A stretch of 64,000 nt of DNA from Linnemannia schmuckeri (taxonomy: Eukaryota; Mortierellomycota; Mortierellomycetes; Mortierellales; Mortierellaceae): assembly GCA_029449235.1 (NCBI GenBank), contig JANATG010000016.1:930001-994000 (forward strand). The letters run 5' to 3'. Positions 1 to 12,655 of the stretch are shown piece after piece (the stretch's first letter is position 1; every line of letters begins with the position of its first letter). The position numbers were made by a program, and so were the translations under genes. The notes under the pieces are model-generated. The model had not been told where the DNA came from and did no database searches. It worked only from the letters and a program-made list of their open reading frames with translations.

Positions 1-1090
1 CTGGGTGTCGACTAAGTGAAATGAGTTGTCGTTGTATGCAGAAGGAGAGATGAGTCGAGGGTGAAGGGTGGTGATGAACAAAAAGAAGCAAAGTGTGAAG
101 GTGATGAGGGTGAGGTTGAAAGGGCCAGAAAAAAAAAAAGAAAAGGCAGACAACAAACAAAACAACAAAGCAAGCCGATAAAAGGGACTACAGGGGCGTG
201 TGGTGGCGGGTGGGGTGGGGAGACCGACAAAGCAGAAGTAAGTGATCAAATCACTTTGACCTTCGAGGCCAGGTCCTGCCTGTTGATTGGCCCATCATCG
301 TTTGCAATTATCAATGAATTTCATTTATGGAAACAAGATCTCGATTTCGTCCTTCGTTGTCGTTATCCTACTCTCCCTTTTGTCTCTTACGTTCTTGTTC
401 AAAATTGAGCAATCGCGTTTACTAGAACGCAAGCTGCCTCTATAAAACTGCAGGCGCAATGACAATGGTCAATGCAATGGGCCAAGTAAAGTTGCATGGT
501 CCGGCTACGAGCACAACATGGCAACTAGAAAAAATTGATTGAAAAGAAACAAAGTGGCGTAACGCCATAAAAGGAAACGATCCGTCCACCCGTTTGCATT
601 CCACTTCTTTCACAACGCGAAATTTTGCTTTTTTTTTTTTATCTGGAAATGCTTGCGTAAAACGTATTGTGTGCGACTGAACACTACACAGAGAACGTCG
701 TTCTTTCTAAGCGATCGTTTTAGTCTTTAGGATAATCTTTGACAAGAACACTGCCTAGGCTTTGTAGTTGCTGCTTCCAGCATGGCTTGGGCTTGCAATA
801 AGAAAGTAAAAAGGGTAGAAAGAAAGAGAGCGGCTCTTTGCACCTCCTTCAGAAAAAAAGTAATACTGGATAAAAATGATGACACAGTGTTGCACGTACG
901 CATGTCTGCCTGACCTGAGAGCAATCTCACCGTCTCTCTATCTTACGTCTTTCCTGCCAAATTTGGACCTGAAGTTAAAAAGGACAACGAGGGGGACCTC
1001 TTTTCGCTTCTCTTTTTCTTTATTACATTCTTCTTTTCATTCAACACCTTTCTCCATCTTCACTTTCACATTCCTTTCTTACATACAAAA
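1..1090. other. Intergenic region upstream of the first aminopeptidase
   Basis: No supported gene. Short open frames occur on both strands but have purine-run or simple composition and no splice partners. The last ~100 bases before the aminopeptidase start are strongly pyrimidine-rich (TTTC/CTT runs), a pattern also seen before other genes here, and probably form the promoter-proximal region and 5' leader. A TATAAA-like string near 440 lies about 650 bases from the start codon, too far to assign. Confidence 0.6.
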
Positions 1091-3091
1091 ATGAAACTTC
1101 AGTCTCTCCTCCTCGTCTCATTAGCCTCCGTCACCTTGGCCGCACCCTCTTGGTGGGAGCAATGGACCCTCAACAAGCACACCACCACCTCAAACTCTGT
1201 TATCAGCCACGACGACGGCATGCGTCTTGTCCAGACCGCCGCTGACAAGGCTCCCTTCTGGACCTCTGAGAAGGAGCGTCTCCACATGTTCCGTAACAAC
1301 ATCAAGTACATGGATATCACCGACCACCAGGACCTTGGCGCCAGCCGCGTCTCGGCCCTTGGCAAGCATCGTAAGTGGATAAACAAATCACCTTCCCGTC
1401 ACTTTATTTTACCTGCGTATGATTAGCTCCATCCAGCTTGGTGGGAAAAAAATGATTACGGGCGGAGCGACCGTGGAACTCAATTGTTCCTTTTTCTTTC
1501 TAACATAACGATAGCTCTCCCTACTGCTGCTGTTCATCAGAAGAAGGTCGCTCGCTATGTTGACAGCCTCTCGACCGCCAACATGGAGGTTGCCTTGACC
1601 GAGTTTACCGGCTTCTACAACCGTTACTACAAGAGCGAGACCGGCAAGCAGTCCGCCCAGTGGCTCTACAAGCAGATTAGCGACTTGATCGAGGAGTCCA
1701 ACGCCGACTCTGATGTCAGCATCCGCAAGTTCCAGCACAAGTGGGACCAGTTCTCCATCATCGGTAAGAGGATCTTCTAGTATTTTGCAAGCGAATTCCC
1801 AGGATGACGACATGCACTTTGAGCAAAGGAAAAATAAGAATGACCAGTTGACTTCTTTTTCTTCTGCTCGCTGTAGCTCGCTTTGAGGGTAAGGATGATT
1901 CGTTGTCGAACCAACCCGTCATTGTCGGTGCTCACCAGGATTCTGTCAACATGTGGTTCCCTATGCTCCGTGCTCCTGGTGCTGATGATGATGGTTCGGG
2001 CACCGTCACTATCTTGGAGGTCTTCCGCTCCCTTGTTGGGACTGGATTCCGCCCTCAGCGCCCTGTCGAATTCCATTGGTACTCTGCTGAGGAGGCTGGT
2101 CTCTTGGGATCTCAGGATGTTGCCAAGGAGTACGAGCAGAAGCACGTCGATGTCATTGCCATGATCCAGGTAAGAAAAATTTCTTGTTTGGCCTGGCTTG
2201 ACGTTGACCAAAGGCCTGTGGCCACATGACCTGGTTGTCCTAACCCAATCATTTCTGCCTCTGTCATTCTTGGCCTTGCCAATTAGAACGATATGACTGG
2301 ATACGTTGGCACCAAGTTTGCCGAGTCGTACGGCATTGTCGTCGACTATGTCGACCCCGAGTTGACCGAATTGGTCCGCGTACGTATTCCTCTCATCGAT
2401 TGCTACTCTTGCATCTGTTTCTGCAGCTGCTATGCCAATGTCACAGATGAACTGCGGATTAACTCTTTGCGGCTTTTTTTCTATTTAGATCTATGCCCGC
2501 GAGTACGGTGATATTCCCGTCCGTGAGACAAAGTGTGGATATGCCTGTGAGTGATCGCTTAACTGTCTTTTGTTAGTTAGATGTGGGCATACGGTATTCT
2601 GGTGTATCTATCCAGAACACATAACAAAGGATGTGCACTGAGTGGCATTGGACCCTTTATATGTATGCTTCCTATTGACCCCGCGTTTTTTTTTCTTGTT
2701 CCAATAGGCTCTGATCACGCTTCGTGGGCCAAGGCCGGATACCGCTCTGCATTTGCCATCGAGGGCGAATTTTCTGACAGCAGTACGTAACATCGAAGGA
2801 TCTCGAGGAGAGAGAATGGAAGAAAGAAATGAAGGAGCAGGACATTCTGCTTCTTTTTGCGTGCTGTTAGTCTGCTGATTGCTGGGTCACTCGCCTACAT
2901 GATGAAGAAGCGAACATGATACTAATGACTTTTTTTTTTTTTTTTTTTTTGTATCTGTTATGATAGGCCCTTACATCCACTCGACGAACGATGATGTTTC
3001 GCACATCAACTTTGACCACATGAAGCAGTTTGCCAAGCTTGCCCTTGGCTTTGCTGTTGAGCTCGGTCACTACAAGGGTCAAGAGAACTAA
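1091..3091 (+). CDS. Secreted M28-family zinc aminopeptidase (copy A)
   Basis: Predicted to release N-terminal residues from peptides outside the cell, like fungal leucine aminopeptidases of MEROPS family M28. Seven exons: 1091-1370, 1515-1763, 1877-2169, 2287-2379, 2489-2546, 2708-2782 and 2967-3091, giving 390 aa with all junctions in frame. Residues 1-18 form a signal peptide ending near an AAP site, followed by a propeptide-like region. The five metal-ligand motifs are present: AHQDS (His196), GADDDGSG (213-215), SAEEAG (Glu248 base, Glu249 ligand), MIQND (Asp276) and PYIH (His354). The secreted aspartic protease starts 653 bases downstream on the same strand. A paralogue with the same intron positions lies inverted at 29.4-31.5 kb. 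Intron 6 carries a 21-T run. Family assignment is firm; substrate preference is inferred. Confidence 0.93.
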
Positions 3092-3743
3092 TAAGTTAAC
3101 TGTATCTCTTTTGTTGTATTTATGAGTCGCTGACATTTTTGGTGTATATGAAAATAAACCCCCCACCCCTGCGCGAGCTGTACAGAAATCATGAAACCGA
3201 AGAAAACATACATTTTAAGGCTGCGTATCTTCCTGGCCCTGCATATTATGCCAGCGATGAAAGTGCAGACTTGGAATAATCAGAGAGATAGAAAGATTGA
3301 GGCATGATTGGCGACAGCAATTTTCATTTTTTTTGTTATTTCCCTGTTGTCTGCTTCACTCCTTTCCTTTTCACACACACTACACTCCATCCCTTCCTCT
3401 GTCTTCCTTCATCCTTTCCTTCCTTCCCTTGCTCCTTGCACATTCACTCCTTTGTACACATACACATACACACACGCATACAAACACCCACTCACGCACT
3501 CATCCAATCACGAGCAGATATAAGCCTTTTAGACAAACACGACTCTTCACACTCCTTCGCAGGACCACAATCAGTTCACTTTCACTTCACACCTTCAATA
3601 AGCCTACCCCTGGACACAACTCGCATACACCACATTCAGGAACAAGAAAGCCATATATATATATATATATATATACAGTCAACTCTCTCCTTCTACTACT
3701 CTTGTACAAAACATAACATAATCCAACAGCAACAATAATAACA
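3092..3743. other. Gap between aminopeptidase A and aspartic protease A
   Basis: No gene seen. A long pyrimidine-rich stretch (about 3320-3480) with CA/CACA runs is followed by an ATATAAG-like string near 3516 and a TA microsatellite just before the protease start. It probably holds the terminator of the first gene and the promoter and leader of the second. Confidence 0.6.
3653..3675. repeat. (TA)n microsatellite in the protease A leader
   Basis: Uninterrupted alternating AT of about 23 bases, ending roughly 70 bases before the aspartic protease start codon. It is likely to vary in length between strains. Confidence 0.9.
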
Positions 3744-6266
3744 ATGAGGCCCTTCCTCCTCGACTGCAGCCGATGCTGTCTCCTGTTAATCTTCGCCATC
3801 CTTCCTCTCGCAACATCCGAATCTCCAAAACTACATCGGTAAACAGCACGCCTTTCCCTTTCTCACTCGTCAACTACGTACCACCATCTGTGCTTTTGAA
3901 TCTAAGGACTTCTCTGTCTCAAACATAACTTATCTCTCTGTTGTTTGTTATTTTTGTTGTCGAATATTACACGGTCTATTATTAGAATCTCGGTTAAGCA
4001 GTACCCAGGCGAAAGTCCAAGGGCTTCTCAGGAACTGCGCGCCCACCATAGCTCTCGAGTCGCTTTCATGTCGAAACTGCACCAATACAACGATATTAAG
4101 CAAAGCCTCCCTCCTATAACAGACGACGAAGCAGCAGCAGAAGGAATAACAACATTACCACAACCACATCTCATCGTTGACGATACCCCAGACTCGAATT
4201 TCAAACGAGATCTGTCCGATTCAAATCCAAAAGGAGCAACGGCAAAAGGAGGATTACCAGGCGACGGCGGCGATGATGACGACCCAACCATCATGAAGAT
4301 ATCCTTCATGGACAAACTCGACCAGGAACTGGAGAAACTACAACGGATACATGAAAAGCACAGCCAGCAGAAGCAGGAACAACCAAAGCGGGCTCTAGTC
4401 GGAGTAGCGCCACTTCGGGGCAATTCTCTTGACACCCAATGGGTTGCTGCCATGGAGATCGGGTCCCCGCCACAAGAGTTCTCAGTCGTCTTTGACACCG
4501 GCAGTAGTGACCTCTGGATCCCTTCGACAAGCTGTCAGACTTTGACATGTATGACCCTTCGACGGTTCAACCCTTCTCGTTCTAGGTAAATTTTTTTTTT
4601 TTTTGCTTGTAGGGGTTGTTGGCGGTACTCATTTGAAGGATTGGAATGTGGAAGAAAGGGATGAAAAATAGGAATGAATTATTTATCTTGTTTTCGCTGG
4701 ACCAGAACAGGACATGGACGACCTTATGCCCCAACATTTTCTTTCAGGCGAGGACTATCATACCATTTGCTGTACACAAACACAGACGCGGACATAGGAA
4801 ATAGGAAATAAGAAAGCTGAAACTAGGGAAAGCCATTCAGCGGAGACTATTTAAAATAACAGAACAAGACAACATATTCATGGAAAGGAGTTCAGGAAGT
4901 TACAGCAATGGAAACGTTGCAACACCTCAATACCGGCACTGCCGCCCGCCCAAAAAGGGCCAAGTGTGACCCATCACAAAGTTCGCAAGACCTAACGTCC
5001 TTTGCTCTCTTTGTATCGTACGTTTCTACAAATTTAGTACGTTTCACCAAGATGGGAGGCCTTGGTCAATCAACTATGCAGACGACTCCAAGGTCTCAGG
5101 CGTGCTGGCAAAGGACAATATCAAAGTCGCAGGAATCATGATCAATGACCAAACTTTCGGCATGGCATCCGTCAACTCAGGATCTACAGCTGCGACAGGT
5201 GTTGACGGAATCATGGGACTCGGCTTCAACTCTAACAGCGGAATGGGCAGTAAGTTTTCTGATCTCGGAAGTCACAGTTAAAATCGACGGTCATTACCTT
5301 TGAAGATATCTGGATGCACCTGGACCCTATGAACTTAACGTGTCTTTTGTTAATTACCTATCATAGATGTCAATACGCCAATAACGAACATGATTTTGCA
5401 GAATCAGATTGATCAACCCATCGTGTCAGTATGGCTGAACAAGGCATCAGATCAGGACGCAGGACTCTCTAATGGCGGGCAGTTTATTTTTGGAGGCGTC
5501 GACCCATCGCTCTATATCGGACCCATTACCTACGTCCCTGTCACGTCAACAAAAGAATGGCAAATCACCATTGACCAGATCTTCATCGGACGCAAGGAAC
5601 TCTCACTCTCTAGCGCAGCATCCTCTGCGATCGTCGATACTGGATCTTCATATATTCTCTTTCCGGATTACTTGGCAACGGCGTTTCATCGAGCGATCCC
5701 CAACTCCCAGTACGACAGCAAGTTGGGCTGGTGGGTCCCCTGCGCTCTGGCCAATTCGCGATCTGTGGGAGATTTGACGTTTGTGTTGGGCGGGAAGAAG
5801 TTTAGTGTGCCGTTGTCGGATATTGTGATTCTCAAGTCAGCCTTTAATGACTATTGTCTGAGCGCGATTGACTCCTGGCAGGAACTTGCCGGTCATGGCG
5901 GTCAGTCTGTAAGTTTTACTCCCTGTAGATGTTATTTTTCTGGCCCGTAATTACTATTTTTTTTTATCAAGGAAGGAAATGGATAGCAATATATACTAAT
6001 TTCCGATTGTTTTTTTCAATTATTATTGATAGGGTATCCTGCTGGGAGACTTGTTTATCAAGAACCAGTATGTAGTCTACGACTACGTGAAGCAACAAAT
6101 CGGATTCGCGGAAAAGGTCGATATGGCTCCTGGAGGAATCAATCTGAACGCCAAGAACACTGCGGGATCTGGATGGAGTGATGTCAGAACGACCAGTGTG
6201 AACTTTCAAATCCCTGCTATGGCCCTTGGTGGTGTCTTGACTTTTCTGTTTTCCTGTGCCCTATAG
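3744..6266 (+). CDS. Secreted pepsin-like aspartic protease, probably GPI-anchored (copy A)
   Basis: Endopeptidase of family A1 (pepsin/yapsin-like). Five exons: 3744-3838, 3986-4585, 5038-5249, 5367-5908 and 6033-6266, giving 560 aa in frame throughout. An N-terminal hydrophobic signal peptide (about 1-26) is followed by a long, acidic propeptide with a Lys-Arg pair at 166-167 just before the mature N-terminus, a plausible kexin cleavage site. Both catalytic motifs are present: DTGSS with Asp202 and DTGSS with Asp393. The last ~20 residues are hydrophobic and preceded by a small-residue stretch, suggesting a GPI-attachment signal and cell-surface location. Intron 2 is unusually long (452 bases). 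It follows the M28 aminopeptidase; the paired paralogues recur inverted at 24-31.5 kb. The stop lies only 133 bases from the stop of the convergent gene. Confidence 0.93.
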
Positions 6267-6399
6267 AACATACATTGTTTTTTTGAGATAAGGAATAAAA
6301 GGAAATAGACCACACATAAACGCGAGGAGTGAGGTTTCGGACCTTGTAACAAAAGAAAAATGTAGTTTTTTAAAGAAAGTGAACCACCAACAGGAGGTT

Positions 6400-9379
6400 C
6401 TACAGCCCAGGAGGAGCTGGGGGTAGAGGTGGTGGAGTACGAGGTGGCGGTGGACCAAGCTGGAACTGTCCAGGATACAGTGCGCGCAGTTTTGTCCAAA
6501 CAAAGGGCCTAACCTGCTCCACAAACCGCTTGCCATCCTCCGAGAAGATCACCCACAACACTCCGCCCCATAGGATTGAGGATGCCACCATTAGAGCCAC
6601 ATCGTGCCTATTTTCATTATTTTTTTTCGGAGAAAAAGAGCAATGGCGGCTTTCCTTAGTTACTTTGCTTTGATATCATATCTTTGTTCCTTATTGTTAG
6701 GTGCTCATCACATAGGAGAGAATGTGTAATCAACAAATTTATTTGAGCTCAGACAAGGATGATTGAAGAAAAAGAACGAATGAATGAAGAATATGGCATA
6801 GAAACCACGAGAGAAAGAACAAAAAGAAATAAAAGGGAGACTTACACTATCGATGAGTCTCCTTCATGATCACCAACGCGTCGTCGCTTCTCGCAAGCCT
6901 TACTGCCGCCTTGTCCTGAGGAAGACTCACTCAAACTCGAATCTGAAGCTGGGTCGACGTTAGCATCATCATGGTGAGGAGAAACCGGCTCTGTGCTCGA
7001 TCCAGACGATGTAAGTGCGCCTTCCTGGTCGTTTCCGGTGGAAACGGCAGCAGTAGTGACAGTAGTGTGTGGGACAATAGAGGTCTGGTAGGTAGTAGTG
7101 GTCGCTAGAGGATAAGCGGCTATTTGCAGATTCTCGATCATAGATCTTGCGGCATTCGCCACGGCTCTCCTTGCCGTCAAAGTGTCTCCCGCGAGAGTGC
7201 CGGCCGTAAGCACGGTGTTCGAAGACGGCGTTCCCGCAGCTGATCCGCTTGAGGTTGCCGACAACGACGACGAAGTTGACAAGGAGGACGAAGCAGTCAA
7301 AGTGCAACCGATTGGTGTTGTGGTTGACGGTGACGAACCCCTCGGACTGTCCTCAAAGCTTGCAGGCTGTGGGACGTTAATGGCGCCATGGAATCCAAGT
7401 GGATAGTTAAGATCAATTCCAGGAAGAAGGAGGAAGGTGTACGTGGTTACCCCCGTATCCGGATGTACAGACATCGTGACGGCGAAGGCAGGCCCTCCTG
7501 CCCCTGTTGGTGCTGCTGATGCTGGTGCAGCTTGCACAGCCTCTTCAACTTGAGTGGTCCTTCCAGCTCTTCTACGACCGACGAGTTGAACAACTCCGGA
7601 GTCGAGAACCTCATCCTCTCCCTCATCAGAACTTGCATGGCCTGCACCTGGATTGGAACCACTAGATTCCGCATCTCCACCAGGACCAGCGGTATGGGGA
7701 GCGTTGTTGTCATTAGCCGTCTCCATCACTGAGCGCGGTCTCTTGGTGCCAGCTCGGGCGCCACCACTCGAGTGAGTCAAACTCGTCGAATGTGCAACAC
7801 CATCACCGACGGAGGCGGTAACGGCTGCAGTGTCAGCACCAGTAGTCGTTGAAAGAGGAGTGGTAGGAAATCTTGGGGGTGAGGCTCCTGGATGACATAT
7901 ACCCATATTGTTGTCTTGGCTCGAACGCGCTCTTGTGGTACGCAGCGTGGAAAGATATGGAGTAGACTGTTGGTGTGCAGGAGGTGGTAGCGTCGCGGAA
8001 GATGATCCATTCTCTCCAAGGTTAAGAATCACATTTTCCCTGGTACTCCCCTTGGCGGCAGTACTCCCATCCATCACCACATTGACTGCAGCCGCGACGG
8101 CAGCAGCAGCAGCAGCAGAAGCAGATCGAGTCTGCCGTCCCGCAGAAGAGGAACGCACCGAAATACCAGCTTCCAACAATGATTGCGCTCTGGGTCCCAG
8201 GGGAGCGCTATTCCTAGCTCTACGGCGAGCCTTGCTCTGGACAACGACTGCTGCAGTGCCAGCGGCAGCTTCAGTTGGGCCGACGCCCGCCATTCTTGGC
8301 GGACGTAGTCGAGGTGGACGAGAAAGAGCAGTGGGTAAGGATGAGGAAGATGGCTGTGACGATCTTCGGTCGAGGTTGAGGATCACGTTGTCGCTGGGTC
8401 GAGGTATGGATGGAATGATAGTAGCCTCAGCCTGAGCTTGAGTTTGAGTCCGAGATTCCCAGCCCGCGACCCTATCGGCCGTCACAGAAGTACCAGGACC
8501 AGAAGTTGAGGATCTTGTCGGGCGAAGTGATTTGAAAGCGGCGACGTGAGACTCCAACCCGGCCCCAGAATTAGGTTGAGCTGCAGTATGGGCTGAAATG
8601 ATGGCATTAGCAGAGTTGAGAGCCATGAGCTGCTCAAACATAACCCGGCCTCGACCGCGATCTCTAGTGGTGGACGTAGTGGTAGGGGTAGGTGGCGGAG
8701 GAGGCGGAGGAGGCGGAGGAGATGAAGGCACCGAGGTCTGCGATTGCGGGGTGACAATGGCGGTGACTGTAGCTGATGAATCATCACCACTAGTAGTAGC
8801 GACTGAAGGCAATTGTGGTACGGTCGCGTCGTCGGGGGTCTCCGCATTTCTCAGGCTCAAACGACGGGGTCGTCGGGACGACGAAATGAACGGGTTTCGG
8901 GCAGGGGGGCGTATCTTGGTGGCGACGGCAGTGGCGGCCGACGACGAAGGGGAAGCAGCTTGCGCAGTTGAAGCAGTAACAGAAATTGATGCAGTAGCAG
9001 TCGAGGGAGAGGGCAAAGATGCTCCTGGGCCAGTAGTGATAGCTTGGCTTGGTTGTTGTTGTTGATGCTGCTGATTTCCTTCGGAGGTAAGAGGAACTTC
9101 GGTCGGAGTGGCGTTCTCGGATGGGGTTGGAGCTCGCGAGCGTCGAGCTTTTGAACCTTGATGGCACGTAGGCAAAAAGGAGAGAGGTGAAAAAACGGTA
9201 AAAGGTTTGGGGTGAGTATACAACAAGGAAGGAATTTATCGTTGTCTTTTCAGGGAAAAATTTGATTATTGCGCACCTGTGCAGAAGGGAGACAGGGCGC
9301 AAGGGAAACAAAAGGACAAGGATTTCTCAAAGCAAGCTCAAGTTGTACTTTTACCTCGTGGCTCACGTCTTGGTGGCAT
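6400..9379 (-). CDS. Large disordered Ser/Thr/Ala-rich protein with a C-terminal membrane segment; function unknown
   Basis: Three exons on the minus strand: 9379-9355, 9156-6846 and 6607-6400, giving 847 aa. The 25-base first exon encodes a basic N-terminus (MPPRREPR), and the large exon ends at GTAAGT so that its apparent stop lies in the intron. The protein is mostly low-complexity, with Ala, Ser, Thr and Pro tracts and basic patches. Two copies of a NVILNL motif sit in similar Ser-rich contexts. A more ordered stretch about two-thirds along contains FAVTMSVHPDTG and a TYTFLLLPG run. The spliced final exon encodes one clear hydrophobic helix (VALMVASSILWGGVLWVIF) followed by a charged segment and a Pro-rich end, so this may be a single-pass membrane protein with a long cytosolic or nuclear-facing N-terminus. 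I recognise no family. Confidence 0.8.
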
Positions 9380-10476
9380 GATAGATTTCTACAGCGTCTG
9401 GTGGGAAGGGGGTGTTTTGTGCGTCTGTGTGTAATTGAGTGAAAAAGAGTCGATTGAGAAATGATAAAAAAAGCATGAAAAAAGTTTTGCTTAAATGAAA
9501 AACGCCAAAAGGGGCTGCACGATTTGGTTGCACCTACCTCATGGTCCAAATTGTGGTACTATGAGCCATAACAATATTGGGAACAAAGAAAAAGGACGTC
9601 ATAAACGACGGGTGAGTGGCGATCTTTGTTGCGCGTCAGAGAAAAAAAAAGTGTGATATGTGAGGGGCTGCGTGCGTTTATTAATTTTTTGTTGGCAATA
9701 ATAGGATGTGAAGTAGGAAGGTGGTGGAGAGGTACATAGGCGGAGGACATAGTAAAAAGAGAAGGACATTAAGAACAGCGAAGTGGCGAAGAGGCGCAGT
9801 TCACTTGCAGACAGGACGTCAGATGGAGGAAGGGGAAGAAGAGAAGGCGTAGAGTGTATGTGAAAGGAAAGGGAGAAGCGACGATGATGATAGAGAAGAC
9901 GAAAGAATATGAAAGAGACTTGTGAATTGAAAGGGCAACAAAACAAAAACAAAGTAAAAAAAGTCGCGGACATGCAAGGTAGGTCGTGGTTGATTCAGTG
10001 GCGTCTCTCTTTCATTCAAAAAATTGATTCGTAGGGACCTATTGTGTTTTTTTTGCACCACCTGTAGTTATGTTATTCGCAAACACGCAAACATACAAAC
10101 AATCAAAATGGTTCGGCTGCATTCACGCCACCATAACCACAAATAATCAGCGAAGGATAACTGAGAAACAAAAGGTTGCTCTTCTAGGACGGACATTATC
10201 TCTTTCTTTGCAAGGTTTTTGTAGATCGATACGTCTGACAGGCTATAGTCATCGGTAACACACAGCAACATTCTCCTTCCATATCTCGACCATACTTAAA
10301 TCGGCCGTTGGACCATATCTTCACCAATTGGAGCATCTGCTGAGAGTTGCGTTTGAGAAAAGGAAGGTCTGTATGTATTGAACAAGGTGATATGAAAAAA
10401 AAGTATGGCTATGGTCTTTCTGCTTAAAAAAAATGGTTATGGGCGTCCCGCACCCAAGTGCAAAAATATCTCGATT
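9380..10476. other. Intergenic region, 1.1 kb
   Basis: Sequence between the start of the 847-aa gene and the stop of the next minus-strand gene. It is purine-rich on +, consistent with a pyrimidine-rich leader for the minus-strand gene ending here. Open frames are short and simple in composition, and I see no gene or RNA. Confidence 0.55.
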
Positions 10477-12655
10477 CTACTGCCCATCCTTAACTTCGCC
10501 CTCCTCAATTTCACACTCCTCGTATTCCTCCTCTTTAACTTCATAATCATCATCCTCCTCAAACTCTTTATCTTCGTCCTGTCCAACCTCTTCGTCCTCG
10601 GTATCAGGTGTAGAACTGCCTTCATTAGAAGGATTACTCTCATGGACTCCATGGACCCAATCGTGAACTCGATAGTCTAGGGTGCAGGAGTTATACGGAT
10701 CTATAATATCTCGCTCAACAAAGTCAGCTACCATCGCCGCCGCCACTGCGGAAGGCGACTGGCTGGATGGAGATCCATGGGCAGCGTGACGGCCTTGATC
10801 GTTTAAAACTTGACTTTGACTTTGAGCAACTTGGAGAAGAGTAGCAGCCGCGGTGGTGGTGGGGTCCTCATCGAATCCCTCAGTTGCCGGAGGAGGCAGA
10901 GTTGGAGACGTGTCCAGAATGGAGGAGTCAATATATGGAGCACCGGAAGAGGATCCTGCCGCCTCACCCTGATGCAACGTTACTTGCCCTCCCTGCTTGG
11001 GTGCCGACGGTCCTCTAATATAACGCCAGTTCGCCTCTTCCGGGCAGACCAGGGCTTGCGGGTTCTGTGGAGGCGCAGGTGCTATTCGCCGAAGGGAACT
11101 GGGTCCACGAGGATTAGTTGACCTCGATGGCGAAGACGATGACGGTGACACCGCACCCGACCCCCCTTGTTGACGTTGGCTACAAATGATGCAAACAAAC
11201 GTTCCTTCGCGATGGTGGAAGTGTGCGTTCTGGCACCGGAGGTCGCAGATCTCTTGCTCACGAAGATGATTCAGGTTCTGGAGATCCCCGTAATTCTGAT
11301 GAATGGTCTGGATCTCTTGATGAAGCACCTGGTTCTCTTGTGCGAGGTTCTGATTCACTTGCTGAAGGCTACGGCTGTCTTGCTGGAGAGCCTGATTGTT
11401 CTGATAAAGGACCTGGTTGTCTTGAAGAAGGTTTTGGTTGTCTTGCTGAAGGGCATGGATCTGTCGCTTGAGATCATAGTTGTATTGGCTCAGGTACGCA
11501 CTCTCGTCCAAAAACTGATTGACAGTACGGATACTTTGTTCTTCCCTAGTTCTGGAATCGTTGAGCTGCTCTTCAGCAAGTGAGATCATGTCCGCCAGCC
11601 CGTCGTTGCACTGTGATTGTCTCTGGGCCTGTCTTGCAACTGGAGCCGAAGTACCGGGACTTCCGCACCCACTACCACTAACAGAGCTTGAAGTAGCTGG
11701 ATCATGGCTACCAGCAACAGTAGGACTAGCAGCAGGATCATGGCTACCAGCAACAGTAGGACTAGCAGCAGGATCAGAGTGAGCTTCATCGGGTTGAGGC
11801 TGCTCTGCGTGCTGGGACGGCTGCTGACGTTTGCGGGAACCAGCACTACGTCTGGCGCTGGAGGATCGGCCGGTAGAAGAAGATATGGCATATGGGGAAC
11901 TATTACCAGAGCTGCAGGGTGGACTTGCAATGCGAAAGGAGATTGCTCCGCCGGCGCTTGAACGCATAGGACTGAGACGTGGGGACTTTTTGCGAGAGGG
12001 GCCAACGCCATAGGATCCGGGTCGAGGAGGACTGAGACTGGGCGAGCCAACGCGAGGTGATAGGAGTGGAGGAGACCCACGACGAGAGGAACGAATTCGA
12101 GTCGAACCGAGGCGAGACCGGGCTGGGTGAGGAGGAGAGAGAAGAGTAGGAGAGTTTGGCTCGAATTCTTGGTCGGAGCGGCGGAAGTAAAGGGTTCGGT
12201 TGGGGTAGTAGGGGATCCAGCCTGGGTTCCCGTCAATTACACTTGCAGTGAGAAGGTGATGTACAACAAAAAAAGAGAGAAGGGGAAGGGGAAGGAAATA
12301 AAGGGGGCTCATGGTGAGTGTTGATATTCTTTGCACAAAAGTATAGAGAAAGAATATAACAAATAACAATGGCTAAAGGAAGAAAAAAAAAAAGAGAGAA
12401 TACTAGCAGAATGATTATAACTTACCCCTGAATTAAGACGGGACTTTGTTGGTACTCATCTTTGAAGATAAGGATGTCCCCAGGGTACTGGAGGGCGACA
12501 TAGACATCCTGCATTCTGATATACGGGCTACCTTCATCGTCGTGAGAAGGGAAGACACGGTAGATTGGGCGATCGGCCGAGGGCAGGCGGGCCATAGGGA
12601 TATGCTGCATCAGCTGGACACGATCACTGTCTTCGGTGATGTTGTTAGAAGCCAT
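10477..12655 (-). CDS. Coiled-coil, Gln/Asn-rich protein with Cys/His cluster and acidic tail; function unknown
   Basis: Two exons, 12655-12426 and 12241-10477, join in phase (a codon split GG|T) to give 664 aa. Exon 1 and the start of exon 2 form a compact ordered region of about 110 residues rich in Tyr, Asp and Pro. Next comes an Arg/Ser/Pro-rich segment, then a 12-residue repeat encoded by a 36-bp tandem duplication. A long heptad-like coiled coil (roughly residues 300-420) is dominated by LLQDNQ/LHQENQ-type units. Right after it lies a CxxxC...HxHH...CxxC cluster that could bind one zinc ion. The C-terminus is a run of Glu and Asp. No family recognised; it could be a scaffold or chromatin-associated protein. 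The upstream apparent start of the large open frame lies in the intron and is rejected. Confidence 0.78.
11699..11770. repeat. 36-bp direct repeat, two copies
   Basis: Two adjacent identical 36-base units, 11699-11734 and 11735-11770, inside the 664-aa gene. They encode an in-frame 12-residue duplication (DPAASPTVAGSH type), a recent slippage or unequal-exchange product. Confidence 0.9.

Noticed and set aside
61..408. 115-codon plus frame near the window start
   Set aside because: Lys/Glu/Gly-rich beginning follows local purine bias; no domain, splice partner or start context.
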